Assembly (NCBI RefSeq): GCF_020539505.1
Contig: NZ_JACDXW010000001.1
Location: 124,001 to 188,000 of the forward strand
Length of the DNA stretch: 64,000 nucleotides
Direction of reading: 5' to 3'
DNA from: Mesopusillimonas faecipullorum
GTDB lineage: Bacteria > Pseudomonadota > Gammaproteobacteria > Burkholderiales > Burkholderiaceae_B
This document shows positions 1 through 8,266 of the stretch, piece by piece (positions within the stretch are counted from its first letter, which is position 1; each line of letters opens with the position of its first letter). The position numbers and the translations under genes were made by a program. A model generated the notes under the pieces. It ran no database searches and had not been told where the DNA came from. It worked only from the letters and a program-made list of their open reading frames with translations.

Positions 1-724
1 GATTATCGAGCAGATACGTTTGCGCCATCCGCACCGCAGACGGAGCCCGAGGGGGTGGGGCCGGCCATAAATGCGGTGCCATATTGTGCGGCTGATGCAG
101 CAGCAAAGTGGTAGCTACCAGTATCTCGGTTTGGGCCAGTAATGCCGCATAGCCGGCCAGCTGGCTTGCCCCTTGCCCTGCACAGCGGGAAACCCATTGC
201 AACATGGGCGCCAGCGCTTGCCAGCCTACGGCATGTGCCGGCATGACAGCCTCGAAGCAAATGGGGGGTGCTTGATCATGCCCGGTTAAACGACACCAGG
301 CATCATGGACCGCTTGAGCATCTAGCCGCAACAACACCTGCTCGTAATCTTCGCCCGCCGTAAAGTGAAAGCGTCGCCCAGGACTGATGATGAAAGCCGT
401 GCGCGGAGTGACGTCAAGCGTGGCTCCATCGAAATAAAACGAAGCTTGCCCTTTTACCGGGAGCACCAGCAGGTAGTAGTCGCTGAGCCCATCGGGGTCG
501 ACGCTGACACCCGCGCCCCAAGTTAAGCGCAATAACGAAAGCCTGCCACAAGACAGCACATCGAGCTGATTGCGTATCTTCTGGCCCGGTGATGTCAGGC
601 GTAAGCGATGCGGATCGAGCACCAAGCTGGTGCGCAACCGTGCTTCTTCGAGATCGCCGGTGTCTATCAGACGGTGCTGATCGAAAGGCGTAGTGGAAAA
701 CACAGAAGAAACCGCTTGGCCCAT
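1..724 (-). CDS. AraC-family transcriptional regulator (C-terminus beyond the window)
   Basis: The visible 241 residues form the N-terminal cupin-like sensor of an AraC-type activator (AraC_binding_2 type). A beta-rich stretch with a G-A-S-F-Y-F-D-G core and the phrase AFIISPGRRFHF lies near the middle. Just before the window edge the sequence SAVRMAQTYLLDN looks like the first helix of the two-HTH AraC DNA-binding domain, so that domain lies off the window. The start is the ATG at 724, preceded by a strong AAGGAGGGGG ribosome site. The gene is divergent from the alpha/beta hydrolase at 896, which makes that gene a plausible target (inference). The family call is firm; the ligand is unknown. 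Confidence 0.85.
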   Translation of the reverse strand, partial: MGQAVSSVFSTTPFDQHRLIDTGDLEEARLRTSLVLDPHRLRLTSPGQKIRNQLDVLSCGRLSLLRLTWGAGVSVDPDGLSDYYLLVLPVKGQASFYFDGATLDVTPRTAFIISPGRRFHFTAGEDYEQVLLRLDAQAVHDAWCRLTGHDQAPPICFEAVMPAHAVGWQALAPMLQWVSRCAGQGASQLAGYAALLAQTEILVATTLLLHQPHNMAPHLWPAPPPRAPSAVRMAQTYLLDN

Positions 725-895
725 TTGTCTACCCCCTCCTTTTTTCTTATCGTCCCCCGAAGGCGAGAGATTTATTTTATCTATATGACGCTTTTTCGTC
801 AGACAACGCGCAAAACCGATAGACGGCCCTCAGGAATCTGGCCGACCATGTGAAGGAAATTCAAACCCTATATTCATAAACAGAGGAGCGTAGTA

Positions 896-1618
896 ATGAA
901 AATTGTCTTGATTCATGGTTCTTGGCACACCGGCGAACACTGGCAACCCGTCGCCGATCACCTGCGCAAGGCAGGTTACGAAGTGCACACCCCCACCGTT
1001 GCCGGCCATGGCAAGAACGTCGATAAAAACGTCAATCATGCCGACTGCACCCGCTCTATCGTCGATTACATCACAGCCAATAATCTGAGCGATTTCGTGC
1101 TGCTGGGCCACAGCTATGGCGGCACCATTATTTCAAAGGTGGCCGAGGCTGTTCCCGAACGCATACGCCGCCTGGTTTACTGGAACGCCTTTGTCTTGAA
1201 CGACGGCGAATCGCTTAACGACGCCACCCCACCGCATTATCAAGCGCTGTTCGACCAAATTGCGGGGGCCAGCACCGACAACACCATCATGCTGCCTTTC
1301 CAGGTCTGGCGTGAAGCCTTCATCAATGATGCCGATCTTGAGTTGGCCCAACAGGTCTACGATTCCTTGTCTTCCGAACCCTATCAACCTTTCGTAGACA
1401 AACTCGACCTGAAAAAATTCTATACCCTGACCATGCCGCGCAGCTATATCAACTGCACTGAAGACATCGCCTTACCGCCGGGTGAGTATGGCTGGCACCC
1501 TCGCATGTCCAGCCGCCTGGGGCTGCACAGACTGGTCCAGCTTTCGGGCAGCCACGAAGTGATGTTCACGGCGCCGGCGCGCCTGGCTGAGGCGATTATT
1601 GCCGCCGCCAGAGATTAA
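896..1618 (+). CDS. Alpha/beta hydrolase, esterase/hydroxynitrile-lyase-like
   Basis: A 240-residue single-domain, cytosolic alpha/beta hydrolase. The oxyanion-hole HG follows the first strand (residues 7-8). The nucleophile elbow GHSYGG places the catalytic Ser at 73, and a C-terminal GSHEVMF supplies His at about 220. Size and the compact lid resemble the plant-esterase / hydroxynitrile-lyase-like family found in bacteria. The start has an AGAGGAG ribosome site. It sits alone, divergent from an AraC-family gene, so it is probably inducible by whatever that regulator senses. The substrate cannot be told from sequence. Confidence 0.85.
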   Translation: MKIVLIHGSWHTGEHWQPVADHLRKAGYEVHTPTVAGHGKNVDKNVNHADCTRSIVDYITANNLSDFVLLGHSYGGTIISKVAEAVPERIRRLVYWNAFVLNDGESLNDATPPHYQALFDQIAGASTDNTIMLPFQVWREAFINDADLELAQQVYDSLSSEPYQPFVDKLDLKKFYTLTMPRSYINCTEDIALPPGEYGWHPRMSSRLGLHRLVQLSGSHEVMFTAPARLAEAIIAAARD

Positions 1619-1641
1619 GCCGATAACACGGCCAAGGCAGC

Positions 1642-2727
1642 CTACCAGGTTACCCCTACCCCTAGCGAATAACGGATTTCGCGCGACGTGCCCTGGTGGC
1701 CGCTAGCCACGCTGCTATAACTGGCTTTGGAATACAGCGACATCCACTGTGTCATGCTGTAGCGCAGGCCCAACTCGGCGTTAAGGTCGTAGTATTTGCC
1801 GCTGCGCAACCCCCGGTAAACTTCCCCGTTGGAAAACAGCTGCCAGCTTCTGCCCCCGAAGTAACGCTGGTAGTTCCAGCTTAGGCCCAAAGACTGAAAG
1901 TGCTCATCGTCGCCGTCTTGATACATGAAACGTGTGCGTGTCACCAGAGCCGACATAGATAATGACCCTAACTCATCGTCCCAAAACTGATAACCGGGGC
2001 CCAGGCCAAAAATACGTTGTTCAGAAGGGTCGACGATATGATCGCGCTCGAAACGCACACGCCCCTGCATGAACAATTTAGGCGAGAAGAACCTATCTAC
2101 CGTATAAGCTGCGCCGTAGTTGTTGGTTCCCACCACTTTGTCTTGCGTCTTGCGTAAGTAATGCAGTCGCAAGCCATGCCGCCATAAGCCTCGCCGTGCG
2201 CTGACGTTGGCCGCCGCACTCCAGCTTTGGTTACGCGAAGAGGCATTGGTAGCGTCTAGGGCAACGTCCAGGTTGCCGGTCAGCAACCAGTCTTGCAAGA
2301 AGGGATGCGGTCTGACAATGCGGCGAATATCCGTCAAGCCGATTTCTCGCACGGGGGCCGTTACGTCCTCGGCACCTGCCGGCACACCCACCTGCGCGGG
2401 CAGCTCACCCGGCGCTATGGGCACGACCTTACCTTCGCTGCCCGAAGCCACCAAACGCGCCTGGTAATCGATAGGCAGACCCTCCGCGCGCAGGGCCAGG
2501 GGGTCTTGGGTTTCCAGCTTGGCCACCTGATCCCAGGCAATATGCACATCACCGGCATATTCTGTTTTCAGCACCAGCGTGCCCGCATCCATCAGCAGCA
2601 CCTGGCCCGTCAGTCGATCACCGTTGGCGAGCACCACGGTGTCTGCCCTTGCTGCCGCTGCGGCAAAGCCGCACGCCACCGCCACCAGTACTGCCAGTCG
2701 GTCAAAATGAAAACGCCTTACCCTCAC
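1642..2727 (-). CDS. DUF481 family outer-membrane protein (YdiY-like)
   Basis: A 361-residue exported protein. The first ~20 residues form a signal peptide ending ...AAAARA before DTVVLANGD. A small domain with the repeated 'GDRLTGQVL' and 'W-D-Q-V-A-K-L' pattern follows, then a C-terminal region of alternating beta strands ending in an aromatic residue (...GVGVTW). That ending is typical of an outer-membrane barrel recognised by the Bam machinery. I chose the GTG at 2727 because an AGGAG lies nine bases upstream and the signal peptide then starts cleanly; a longer reading from ATG 2766 has no ribosome site. The physiological role of DUF481 barrels is not established. Confidence 0.8.
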   Translation of the reverse strand: MRVRRFHFDRLAVLVAVACGFAAAAARADTVVLANGDRLTGQVLLMDAGTLVLKTEYAGDVHIAWDQVAKLETQDPLALRAEGLPIDYQARLVASGSEGKVVPIAPGELPAQVGVPAGAEDVTAPVREIGLTDIRRIVRPHPFLQDWLLTGNLDVALDATNASSRNQSWSAAANVSARRGLWRHGLRLHYLRKTQDKVVGTNNYGAAYTVDRFFSPKLFMQGRVRFERDHIVDPSEQRIFGLGPGYQFWDDELGSLSMSALVTRTRFMYQDGDDEHFQSLGLSWNYQRYFGGRSWQLFSNGEVYRGLRSGKYYDLNAELGLRYSMTQWMSLYSKASYSSVASGHQGTSREIRYSLGVGVTW

Positions 2728-2853
2728 GCGCCTGTGCTCCTGTTCAAACCACGAAGAAAGCGTCATTGTACAAACCCGGAATGACTCGCCTACCCTAAAT
2801 AGGCGTAGTAAGGTATCGGGAAGCAACACCGACTGCTTCCCAGGGAGACACCT

Positions 2854-3288
2854 ATGCCCTATGTCATTACCTTGCACCGCGTTCAAGAAGCCACGCAAGA
2901 ATCGCCCCCCGCCCATACAGCACGCGTATTGATAGACCGACTCTGGCCGCGCGGCCTGCGCAAGCAAGCATTGGGAGACATACAGTGGCTGCACGACGCC
3001 AGCCCCGACACCGCACTGCGCAAAGGCCTGCACAGCGGCGAGCTCTCGCCTAAGCAATTCAGCCGGCAATACCAGCAACAATTGCAGCAAACGCCGGATA
3101 CCCTGATACCCCTGATGAAACTGGCCCGAGCAGGCGAGCTGCAATTGCTCACCGCCACCCGAGACCCGCAGAACTCTTATTTGACGGTACTACGCCAAGC
3201 CGTGCTCGAAGCGCTGGCCGAAGAAGACCGGGAATGCGACGGCGGTGAACCCAGCTCGCCGGTGTGCTATGCGCACTTGAAGGAATGA
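2854..3288 (+). CDS. DUF488 family protein
   Basis: A 144-residue soluble protein with the hallmark segment 'RVLIDRLWPRGLRK' near residues 24-37, followed by W-L-H-D-A-S-P-D-T-A-L-R-K and a late 'LLTATRDPQNS' strand-turn, as in DUF488 proteins. Members are small cytosolic proteins of unknown activity, often near stress or metal genes. The ATG is preceded by CAGGGAGA. The gene is divergent from the DUF481 gene and is followed by about 300 bases without a gene, so it is probably monocistronic. The family call is strong; no function is claimed. Confidence 0.85.
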   Translation: MPYVITLHRVQEATQESPPAHTARVLIDRLWPRGLRKQALGDIQWLHDASPDTALRKGLHSGELSPKQFSRQYQQQLQQTPDTLIPLMKLARAGELQLLTATRDPQNSYLTVLRQAVLEALAEEDRECDGGEPSSPVCYAHLKE

Positions 3289-3614
3289 AACGGCTAAGGA
3301 TGTAGAGGCTGATCCAGCATGGATAAGGCCCTGAACCTGAAAACCAGCCGGCTTAAGAAATTCCTGTAGCTGCCGTTAAGCCCCTTGACGCGAGAGAAGA
3401 TGGCCTTGCTCAGGCAGCAAGCTGCTTGTAACAGCACCGCAAATCTCCCTGACAAGCACTAAATCTCCTCAAGCTCTTGCCGTAAACCAGCATGTACAGG
3501 AAATACAGGGCCTGCCCAACACCCCGGTGAAGGGCCAGGATTCCACCCGGAACGGGTTTTCCTGGTTAACCGGCAGCCTAGCTGCCGCTGCCTTTCCCTC
3601 ACAGGAGCATCAAA
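3289..3614. other. Intergenic region upstream of flagellin
   Basis: No coding sequence was recognised in these 326 bases. The right-hand part holds the sigma-28-type promoter (3460-3486), a leader of about 120 bases, and the flagellin ribosome site CACAGGAGC. The left half (3289-3455) shows no terminator with a T run and no repeat. Confidence 0.6.
3460..3486 (+). promoter_or_regulatory. Sigma-28 (FliA)-type flagellar promoter
   Basis: TAAATCTC, eleven bases, then GCCGTAAA. The enterobacterial FliA consensus is TAAAGTTT-N11-GCCGATAA, so the spacing is exact and the key TAAA and GCCG cores are kept. It points at the flagellin gene 130 bases downstream. Confidence 0.8.
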
Positions 3615-4880
3615 ATGTCCGTAATCAACACCAACTACCTGGCACTGGTTTCGCAGAACAACCTGAGCAAATCGCAAAACGCCCTGGGCACTGCCATCGA
3701 GCGCCTGTCCTCCGGCCTGCGCATCAATAGCGCCAAGGACGACGCTGCGGGTCAGGCTATTGCCAACCGCTTCAGCGCTAACATCAAGGGTCTGACCCAG
3801 GCTGGCCGTAACGCCAACGACGGTATCTCCATCGCTCAGACCACTGAAGGCGCGCTGAACGAAATCAACAACAACCTGCAACGCGTTCGTGAGCTGAGCG
3901 TACAAGCCGCCAACGGTACAAACTCAGACTCTGACCTGAAATCCATCCAAGACGAAATCAATCAGCGTCTTTCGGAAATTGATCGCGTTTCCAGCCAGAC
4001 TCAGTTCAACGGTGTTCGCGTACTGGCAAGCAACGACAACAATCTGCAGATTCAGGTCGGCGCTAATGATAACGAGCTCATCACAATCGGGTTGAAGCAG
4101 ATCAACAGTGAAACGCTTGGCCTTGGTGATTTTCAGGTTCAGAACAAGACTGAGCTTGCCACCGTTACAAACGGCAACGTTGGCGCAGCATTCACCTCGC
4201 GCACGATTGCTAATGACAGCAACAGTCCAGCTATCGCGGCAGAAGGTCTCTATGCATTGAAAGACGGCTCTGGATATGTAGTAAAAGCCGGAGGTGATTA
4301 CTACACGGCGACGACCACTTCCGTAACCGATGGGGTTCTTGCTGTTACGGGGTGGGATTCTAGCGACACGGCTGTTGATGTTGACGATGTTGACGTTGAC
4401 GGTGGTGACATTCAGTCGGGACGGGCAACCATCGCTTTGACAGGTGGTACTACGTACAGTGCCATTCTCGACCAGAATGGTACAGCCACGGGTGATTACG
4501 TCACTCTCGAAGCAGACGGTAAGTACTATGATTTGTCGTTCAATGCTGCTGGCGCTGGTACTAAGGCTACGGAAGCCTCTTCACTTGTCGTTACTACAGA
4601 TCGTACTGTTGACGCACTGAGCACTCTGGACAAGGCATTGGCTCAAGTTGACTCTCTGCGCTCAGAACTCGGTGCAGTCCAAAACCGTTTCGAGTCCACC
4701 ATCGCCAACCTGAATAACACCGTCAACAACCTGTCCGCAGCCCGCTCGCGTATTGAAGACGCCGACTACGCCGTCGAAGTCTCCAACATGACTCGCGCTC
4801 AGATTCTGCAACAGGCTGGCACCTCGGTTCTGGCACAAGCCAACCAGGTTCCGCAGACTGTGCTGTCGCTGCTGCGTTAA
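3615..4880 (+). CDS. fliC: Flagellin
   Basis: A 421-residue flagellar filament subunit. The conserved N-terminal D0/D1 helices (residues 1-170: SVINTNYLAL, LSSGLRINSAKDDAAGQAIA, ELSVQAANGT) and C-terminal D1/D0 helices (last ~90 residues, ending QVPQTVLSLLR) are intact. The middle (about 170-330) is a variable surface domain with Thr/Gly/Asp-rich repeats, including an acidic DVDDVDVDGGD stretch. There is no signal peptide, consistent with export by the flagellar type III apparatus. No other flagellar gene is visible nearby, so this is an isolated class III gene driven by its own sigma-28 promoter. Confidence 0.97.
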   Translation: MSVINTNYLALVSQNNLSKSQNALGTAIERLSSGLRINSAKDDAAGQAIANRFSANIKGLTQAGRNANDGISIAQTTEGALNEINNNLQRVRELSVQAANGTNSDSDLKSIQDEINQRLSEIDRVSSQTQFNGVRVLASNDNNLQIQVGANDNELITIGLKQINSETLGLGDFQVQNKTELATVTNGNVGAAFTSRTIANDSNSPAIAAEGLYALKDGSGYVVKAGGDYYTATTTSVTDGVLAVTGWDSSDTAVDVDDVDVDGGDIQSGRATIALTGGTTYSAILDQNGTATGDYVTLEADGKYYDLSFNAAGAGTKATEASSLVVTTDRTVDALSTLDKALAQVDSLRSELGAVQNRFESTIANLNNTVNNLSAARSRIEDADYAVEVSNMTRAQILQQAGTSVLAQANQVPQTVLSLLR

Positions 4881-5233
4881 TCATGGCGCGATAATAATTA
4901 TGCCGCTTCCAAGCCTCTCGTATTTCGTTAGTAAATATTTGATTCGCTTGGAACAACGCTTGCCATTGAGGTTAATGGAAAGCGGGTATTAATTAAGAAC
5001 AGCCTTCCGTTTTTTCGGAGGGCTGTTTTTTTTCATATAAGACTACTATTCCTGCCCTTATCCAGATTACGGCGTTGCGTAAGAAACAGCTGCTAAGCCA
5101 AAAAGACTTAGAAGAAGAATTTGAAAGAAGCATTGGGCTTTATAGCTGACTTTGATCATAAAACACGCTATAGATATGTGTAATGACCCCGCAGTATCTG
5201 CTCAGCTCCCCCTGGTATCTAAGTCGGTATTAC
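4881..5233. other. Intergenic region after flagellin
   Basis: Contains the flagellin terminator (4998-5033). A start-less open stretch of about 30 codons at roughly 5057-5148 encodes a charged helical peptide (ALRKKQLLSQKDLEEEFERS) and looks like the tail of a lost gene, not an intact one. Base composition is lower in GC than the flanks and marks the start of a small accessory patch. Confidence 0.45.
4998..5033 (+). terminator. Rho-independent terminator of flagellin
   Basis: Inverted repeat AACAGCC / GGCTGTT with inner pairs TCCG / CGGA around a T-rich loop, followed by a run of eight T. Confidence 0.9.
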
Positions 5234-6153
5234 CTAGGGTGCTGGCTTCCGCTTGATAGATGTGGAAAGCCCCTTCAGGTTCCCGCTTGGTGGCGCGCCA
5301 TAAACTCTTACTGGCCAGTTTCCGCCTGTTATTGTGAAATCCCCAATCTCCGCAGTGGGTAGCTTTGTCACTGTAGGAAGAATAATCCAAGGTGTGTGGT
5401 GAGCGTTTCCCTCAACTATTCTCGTCGGAGTTTCAATTCGTGCCCAATGGTCGTTTACAGGATGGAATTTAATATTTATCTCCTGTTTTATTCTGTTGAG
5501 CGTAACGGTCAGGATGTTCGCTCCCACCGTGTTTTCAAGAGCGGAAACAGACCGAATCCTATCGACAATTATGCTCTCTTGGTACTCAACATCACCAGTT
5601 TTTTTATTATTTCCGCGTCATTGTGTAAAAGCTGCTGAGGTATGGGGGAACCTAGGCCATCCATAACCATGCCTCTTGATGTCCCTGGTTGTTGCCAAGA
5701 AAGGTCAGACAAACCATGAAAGAATCGAGGAGCGCATCCTTCAATAGATGCCTTTTTTTGCCCGACCTTTCTGTCAATTCTAGCGAAAAAAGGTCCAAAG
5801 CATCTGTTCTGATAGAACCGTTTGTAGCCCGCCAAGGACACCATTAGCTGCCCTTGGTTAATGGTTTTCTGACTCAAACTTTCCGCTGACCTTTTGATTA
5901 TTTTGATAATTTCATGTACGGAATTCTCTCTCCTTCCCTCTAGTATTCTTCTAATTAACCATTCATCGGTTGGCATGTTTTGCAAATAAGCAATACCTGA
6001 GTAGCCCACACAGAAAACCCCATCAAATGCTTCGTAGACGACGGTTTTGTTGGAGATGGTGTCATGCTGTTCTCCTGACGGATGCAGAGTCAGAAGGCGA
6101 TCTGAACCATGTATGACAACATCGCGGCGGCAAAGCGAAAGAATAAGGGTCAT
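5234..6153 (-). pseudogene. HslV/proteasome-like Ntn-hydrolase protein, split by a -1 frameshift
   Basis: The frame opened at ATG 6153 runs 194 codons to a stop at 5569. Shifting -1 at the A7 run (5599-5605 on the + strand) instead continues for about 120 codons to 5234 (TGDVEYQESIIVDRI... to IKRKPAP), giving a ~306-residue protein. The N-terminus after Met removal, TLILSLCRR, followed by VVIHGSDRLLT, aligns with HslV TTIVSVRR...VVIAGDGQAT: Thr1 and Asp17 coincide, and a Lys at 35 (SNKTVVYE) falls near Lys33. The next GVFCVGYSG resembles the HslV/proteasome core strand. No HslU partner is nearby. It could be a decayed gene, a sequencing indel, or programmed frameshifting at A-AAA-AAA. Role unknown. 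Confidence 0.6.
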
Positions 6154-6490
6154 GGCTGGGGCGCTAAAATTTATGGATGTCCGATTCTATCTGGATAGTG
6201 TGTCGCTTCCCCCATTCCTCACAAGTCTCCCACTGCATTCCTCATGTCTGCCGTGCCAGTGTGTGTAGCAGGCTGTAGGGGTAGCCTCTGGCTTGGGGTA
6301 GGATGCGGCTGATGCGTTGCGCCACAGCTAGCGAATAGCAACGCCCGCTTCGGTGAGTGCTGGTTTCACAGCCCCTTAGGCCTTCGGGTTCTTGGAGCTG
6401 TTTTCTTGCTGCACTGGACGGTGACAGCTCAGCTTTCCTTTTAATCATTTTTGTAGTAACGTACCTACAAAATGACAATGGAGGTGCCTG
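6154..6490. other. Intergenic region before the toxin-antitoxin pair
   Basis: No credible gene was seen in 337 bases. Open stretches here lack ribosome sites and family resemblance. The right end carries the toxin-antitoxin operator (6450-6471) and the antitoxin ribosome site GGAGGTG. Confidence 0.5.
6450..6471. promoter_or_regulatory. Palindromic operator of the toxin-antitoxin operon
   Basis: TTTGTAG, eight bases, CTACAAA: a 7-base perfect inverted repeat 19 bases before the antitoxin ATG. Phd/PIN operons are usually autorepressed through such palindromes by the antitoxin; the assignment is inferred from position and symmetry. Confidence 0.6.
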
Positions 6491-6745
6491 ATGAGCATCA
6501 CGACCCTATCTAGCCGAGAATTGAATCAAGACGTCACGCGAGCCAAGAAAGCCACCAAGGACGGCCCGGTGTTCATCACGGATCGGGGCAAGCCCGCTCA
6601 TGTGCTGTTGAGCTTCGCTGACTATCAGCGCTTAACGAAACAGCGGCGCAACATTGCCGACGCACTTGCAATGCCTGGTGCTGAAAACATCGAGTTTGAG
6701 CCGCCGCGCGTCACTATCACAGCCCAGCCGGCCGACCTCTCATGA
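6491..6745 (+). CDS. Phd/YefM-type antitoxin
   Basis: An 84-residue protein. Residues 1-55 show the Phd/YefM DNA-binding fold (SSRELNQDVTRAKKA, then GPVFITDRGKPAHVLLSFADYQRL). The acidic/proline-rich tail (ENIEFEPPRV) is the part that normally wraps the toxin. It should neutralise the PIN-domain RNase encoded next and repress the operon by binding the palindrome at 6450-6471. A strong GGAGGTG lies before ATG 6491. Its TGA overlaps the toxin ATG (ATGA), so the two are translationally coupled. Confidence 0.92.
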   Translation: MSITTLSSRELNQDVTRAKKATKDGPVFITDRGKPAHVLLSFADYQRLTKQRRNIADALAMPGAENIEFEPPRVTITAQPADLS

Positions 6746-7176
6746 TGTATGTGCTCGACACCAACGTATTGTCCGAGCTGCGCAAGGTGCGGTTTGGCAA
6801 GGCCGATGCGAATGTGGCGGCTTGGACGGAAAGCGTCGATGCCGCCGACCTATTCGTATCGGCCATCACCATCATGGAACTGGAGCTCGGCGTTCTGTCG
6901 ATTGAACGCAAAGATGCAGCCCAGGGCGCCATGCTGCGCTTATGGCTAGAGCATCACGTACTACCCGAGTTCTCCGGGCGCACATTGCCTATCGACACCG
7001 CTGTGGCGCAGCGCTGCGCTCGTCTGCATGTACCCGACAAGCGCGGCGAGCGTGATGCACTGATTGCGGCTACGGCACTGGTACACGGCATGGCGGTAGT
7101 AACGCGCAATGTGGCCGACTTCAAGCCTACGGGGGTGGCCATCGTCAACCCGTGGGAGCCGTCGCCACGGCCATAG
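6742..7176 (+). CDS. PIN-domain toxin ribonuclease (VapC/FitB-like)
   Basis: A 144-residue PIN-domain protein of the VapC/FitB kind. The expected metal-binding acids are present: Asp6 in MMYVLDTNVLSE, Glu46 in IMELELG, Asp105 in GERDALIAATA and Asp126 after TRNVADF. Such toxins are Mg-dependent endoribonucleases that cut specific RNAs and stop growth when the antitoxin is lost. The start overlaps the antitoxin stop by four bases. A second ATG follows immediately at 6745. No decay is seen, so the module appears functional. Confidence 0.92.
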   Translation: MMYVLDTNVLSELRKVRFGKADANVAAWTESVDAADLFVSAITIMELELGVLSIERKDAAQGAMLRLWLEHHVLPEFSGRTLPIDTAVAQRCARLHVPDKRGERDALIAATALVHGMAVVTRNVADFKPTGVAIVNPWEPSPRP

Positions 7177-7321
7177 CGCCCGCTACTATGATCTATTTGC
7201 TGAAGCACGAATCCCTGAACTCAGCCGTAGGTAGCCTTGGCGGGTTTTGTTATGAAAACTATACCTGATCTTCAGGGGCGGTTTGTTTTACAGCGGGTTC
7301 AAGCCCCTTTTATACAAGCAC

Positions 7322-8173
7322 TTAACCCAGCTCCAAGCTGGTAATACCGTAGATACATGCCATATCGGGCAAGGCAAAGTCGCCTTTATACATGCGGGCC
7401 GTCTCGAAGATGGGTTGCATATCGTAAGCGCTTGCCAATGCCTTGGCAGGCCCGTTTGTTTCCGGAATGTCTATGAAAACCGGGCTGTTTTCGGGAACGG
7501 ACTGCATGAGCGCGCGCAGCAAGGCCTGCGCGTCTGAGGGAGTATCGGCAAACAAAGGGCCAATTTTGTACCCTACCCGGCACGATCGAATCAGGCCATA
7601 GCCGACCAACTGTGCTTGCCTAATCAAACCAAAGCCATGAGCATCCGCCTGCATGAGCCAGGCTTGCAAGAAAGCATCTCGACCCGCCGGAAAGTACACT
7701 TGGTCATAGCGAGCAATAGAAGCAAAGGGCAAACGCGACAAAGGCAGGATATTCGATGCCTCGCTTTCATCAGTCAAGCGTTGGGCTACGCCCTGGTAGC
7801 GGATGTTTCGATGTGCGACCGTGAAGCCGAGCCGGCCATAATTGGCTTGTTGGGCAACAACGCCATCCAAGCCTATGACTCTTGCCCCTAAATGGTTCAA
7901 GGCGGCCTGCATGACCTGCTTGCCATAACCCCGCCCACGATGGCTGGGTTTAACGATGTACAAACCCAAGAAGGCATAGCTGCTGCCATAGCGCACAGCG
8001 CTTATGCAGGCAACAGGCTTGCCGTTCAGATCGCCCACCAGAAACCCCTGCGAGTCAGCCGCGTAGAAGCTGTCGGCATCATGCAATCCAGGGTTCCAAC
8101 CTTCGTCAGCAGCCCATTGCAAAGCCACGTCCAAATCGCGGCGCTGCATGAAACGAATTTGAAAATTCCGCAT
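7322..8173 (-). CDS. GNAT-family N-acetyltransferase with C-terminal Acetyltransf_18-like domain
   Basis: A ~283-residue protein. The N-terminal half is a GNAT domain: IRFMQRRDLDVALQWAADEGWNPG, then the acetyl-CoA-binding motif A in IVKPSHRGRGYGKQVM. The C-terminal half (from about 150) resembles the second domain of two-domain GNATs and ends in GDFALPDMACIYGITSLELG. Acetyl-CoA-dependent acylation of an unknown amine is expected. I prefer ATG 8173, preceded by GGGGGTAAG, over the ATG eleven codons upstream, which has no ribosome site. It follows no operon partner. Confidence 0.85.
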   Translation of the reverse strand: MRNFQIRFMQRRDLDVALQWAADEGWNPGLHDADSFYAADSQGFLVGDLNGKPVACISAVRYGSSYAFLGLYIVKPSHRGRGYGKQVMQAALNHLGARVIGLDGVVAQQANYGRLGFTVAHRNIRYQGVAQRLTDESEASNILPLSRLPFASIARYDQVYFPAGRDAFLQAWLMQADAHGFGLIRQAQLVGYGLIRSCRVGYKIGPLFADTPSDAQALLRALMQSVPENSPVFIDIPETNGPAKALASAYDMQPIFETARMYKGDFALPDMACIYGITSLELG

Positions 8174-8266
8174 AAGCTTACCCCCGTGTTTTTCCAGCAA
8201 ATGCAAAGGTCGTTGACCACGACCTCTACTTGAGCGTCGACCAGCAAGGCAAAGCCGTCGTAGTGA

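Noticed and set aside
3289-3455. Possible small RNA before the flagellin promoter
   Set aside because: No promoter-terminator pair or stable hairpin with a T run was visible.
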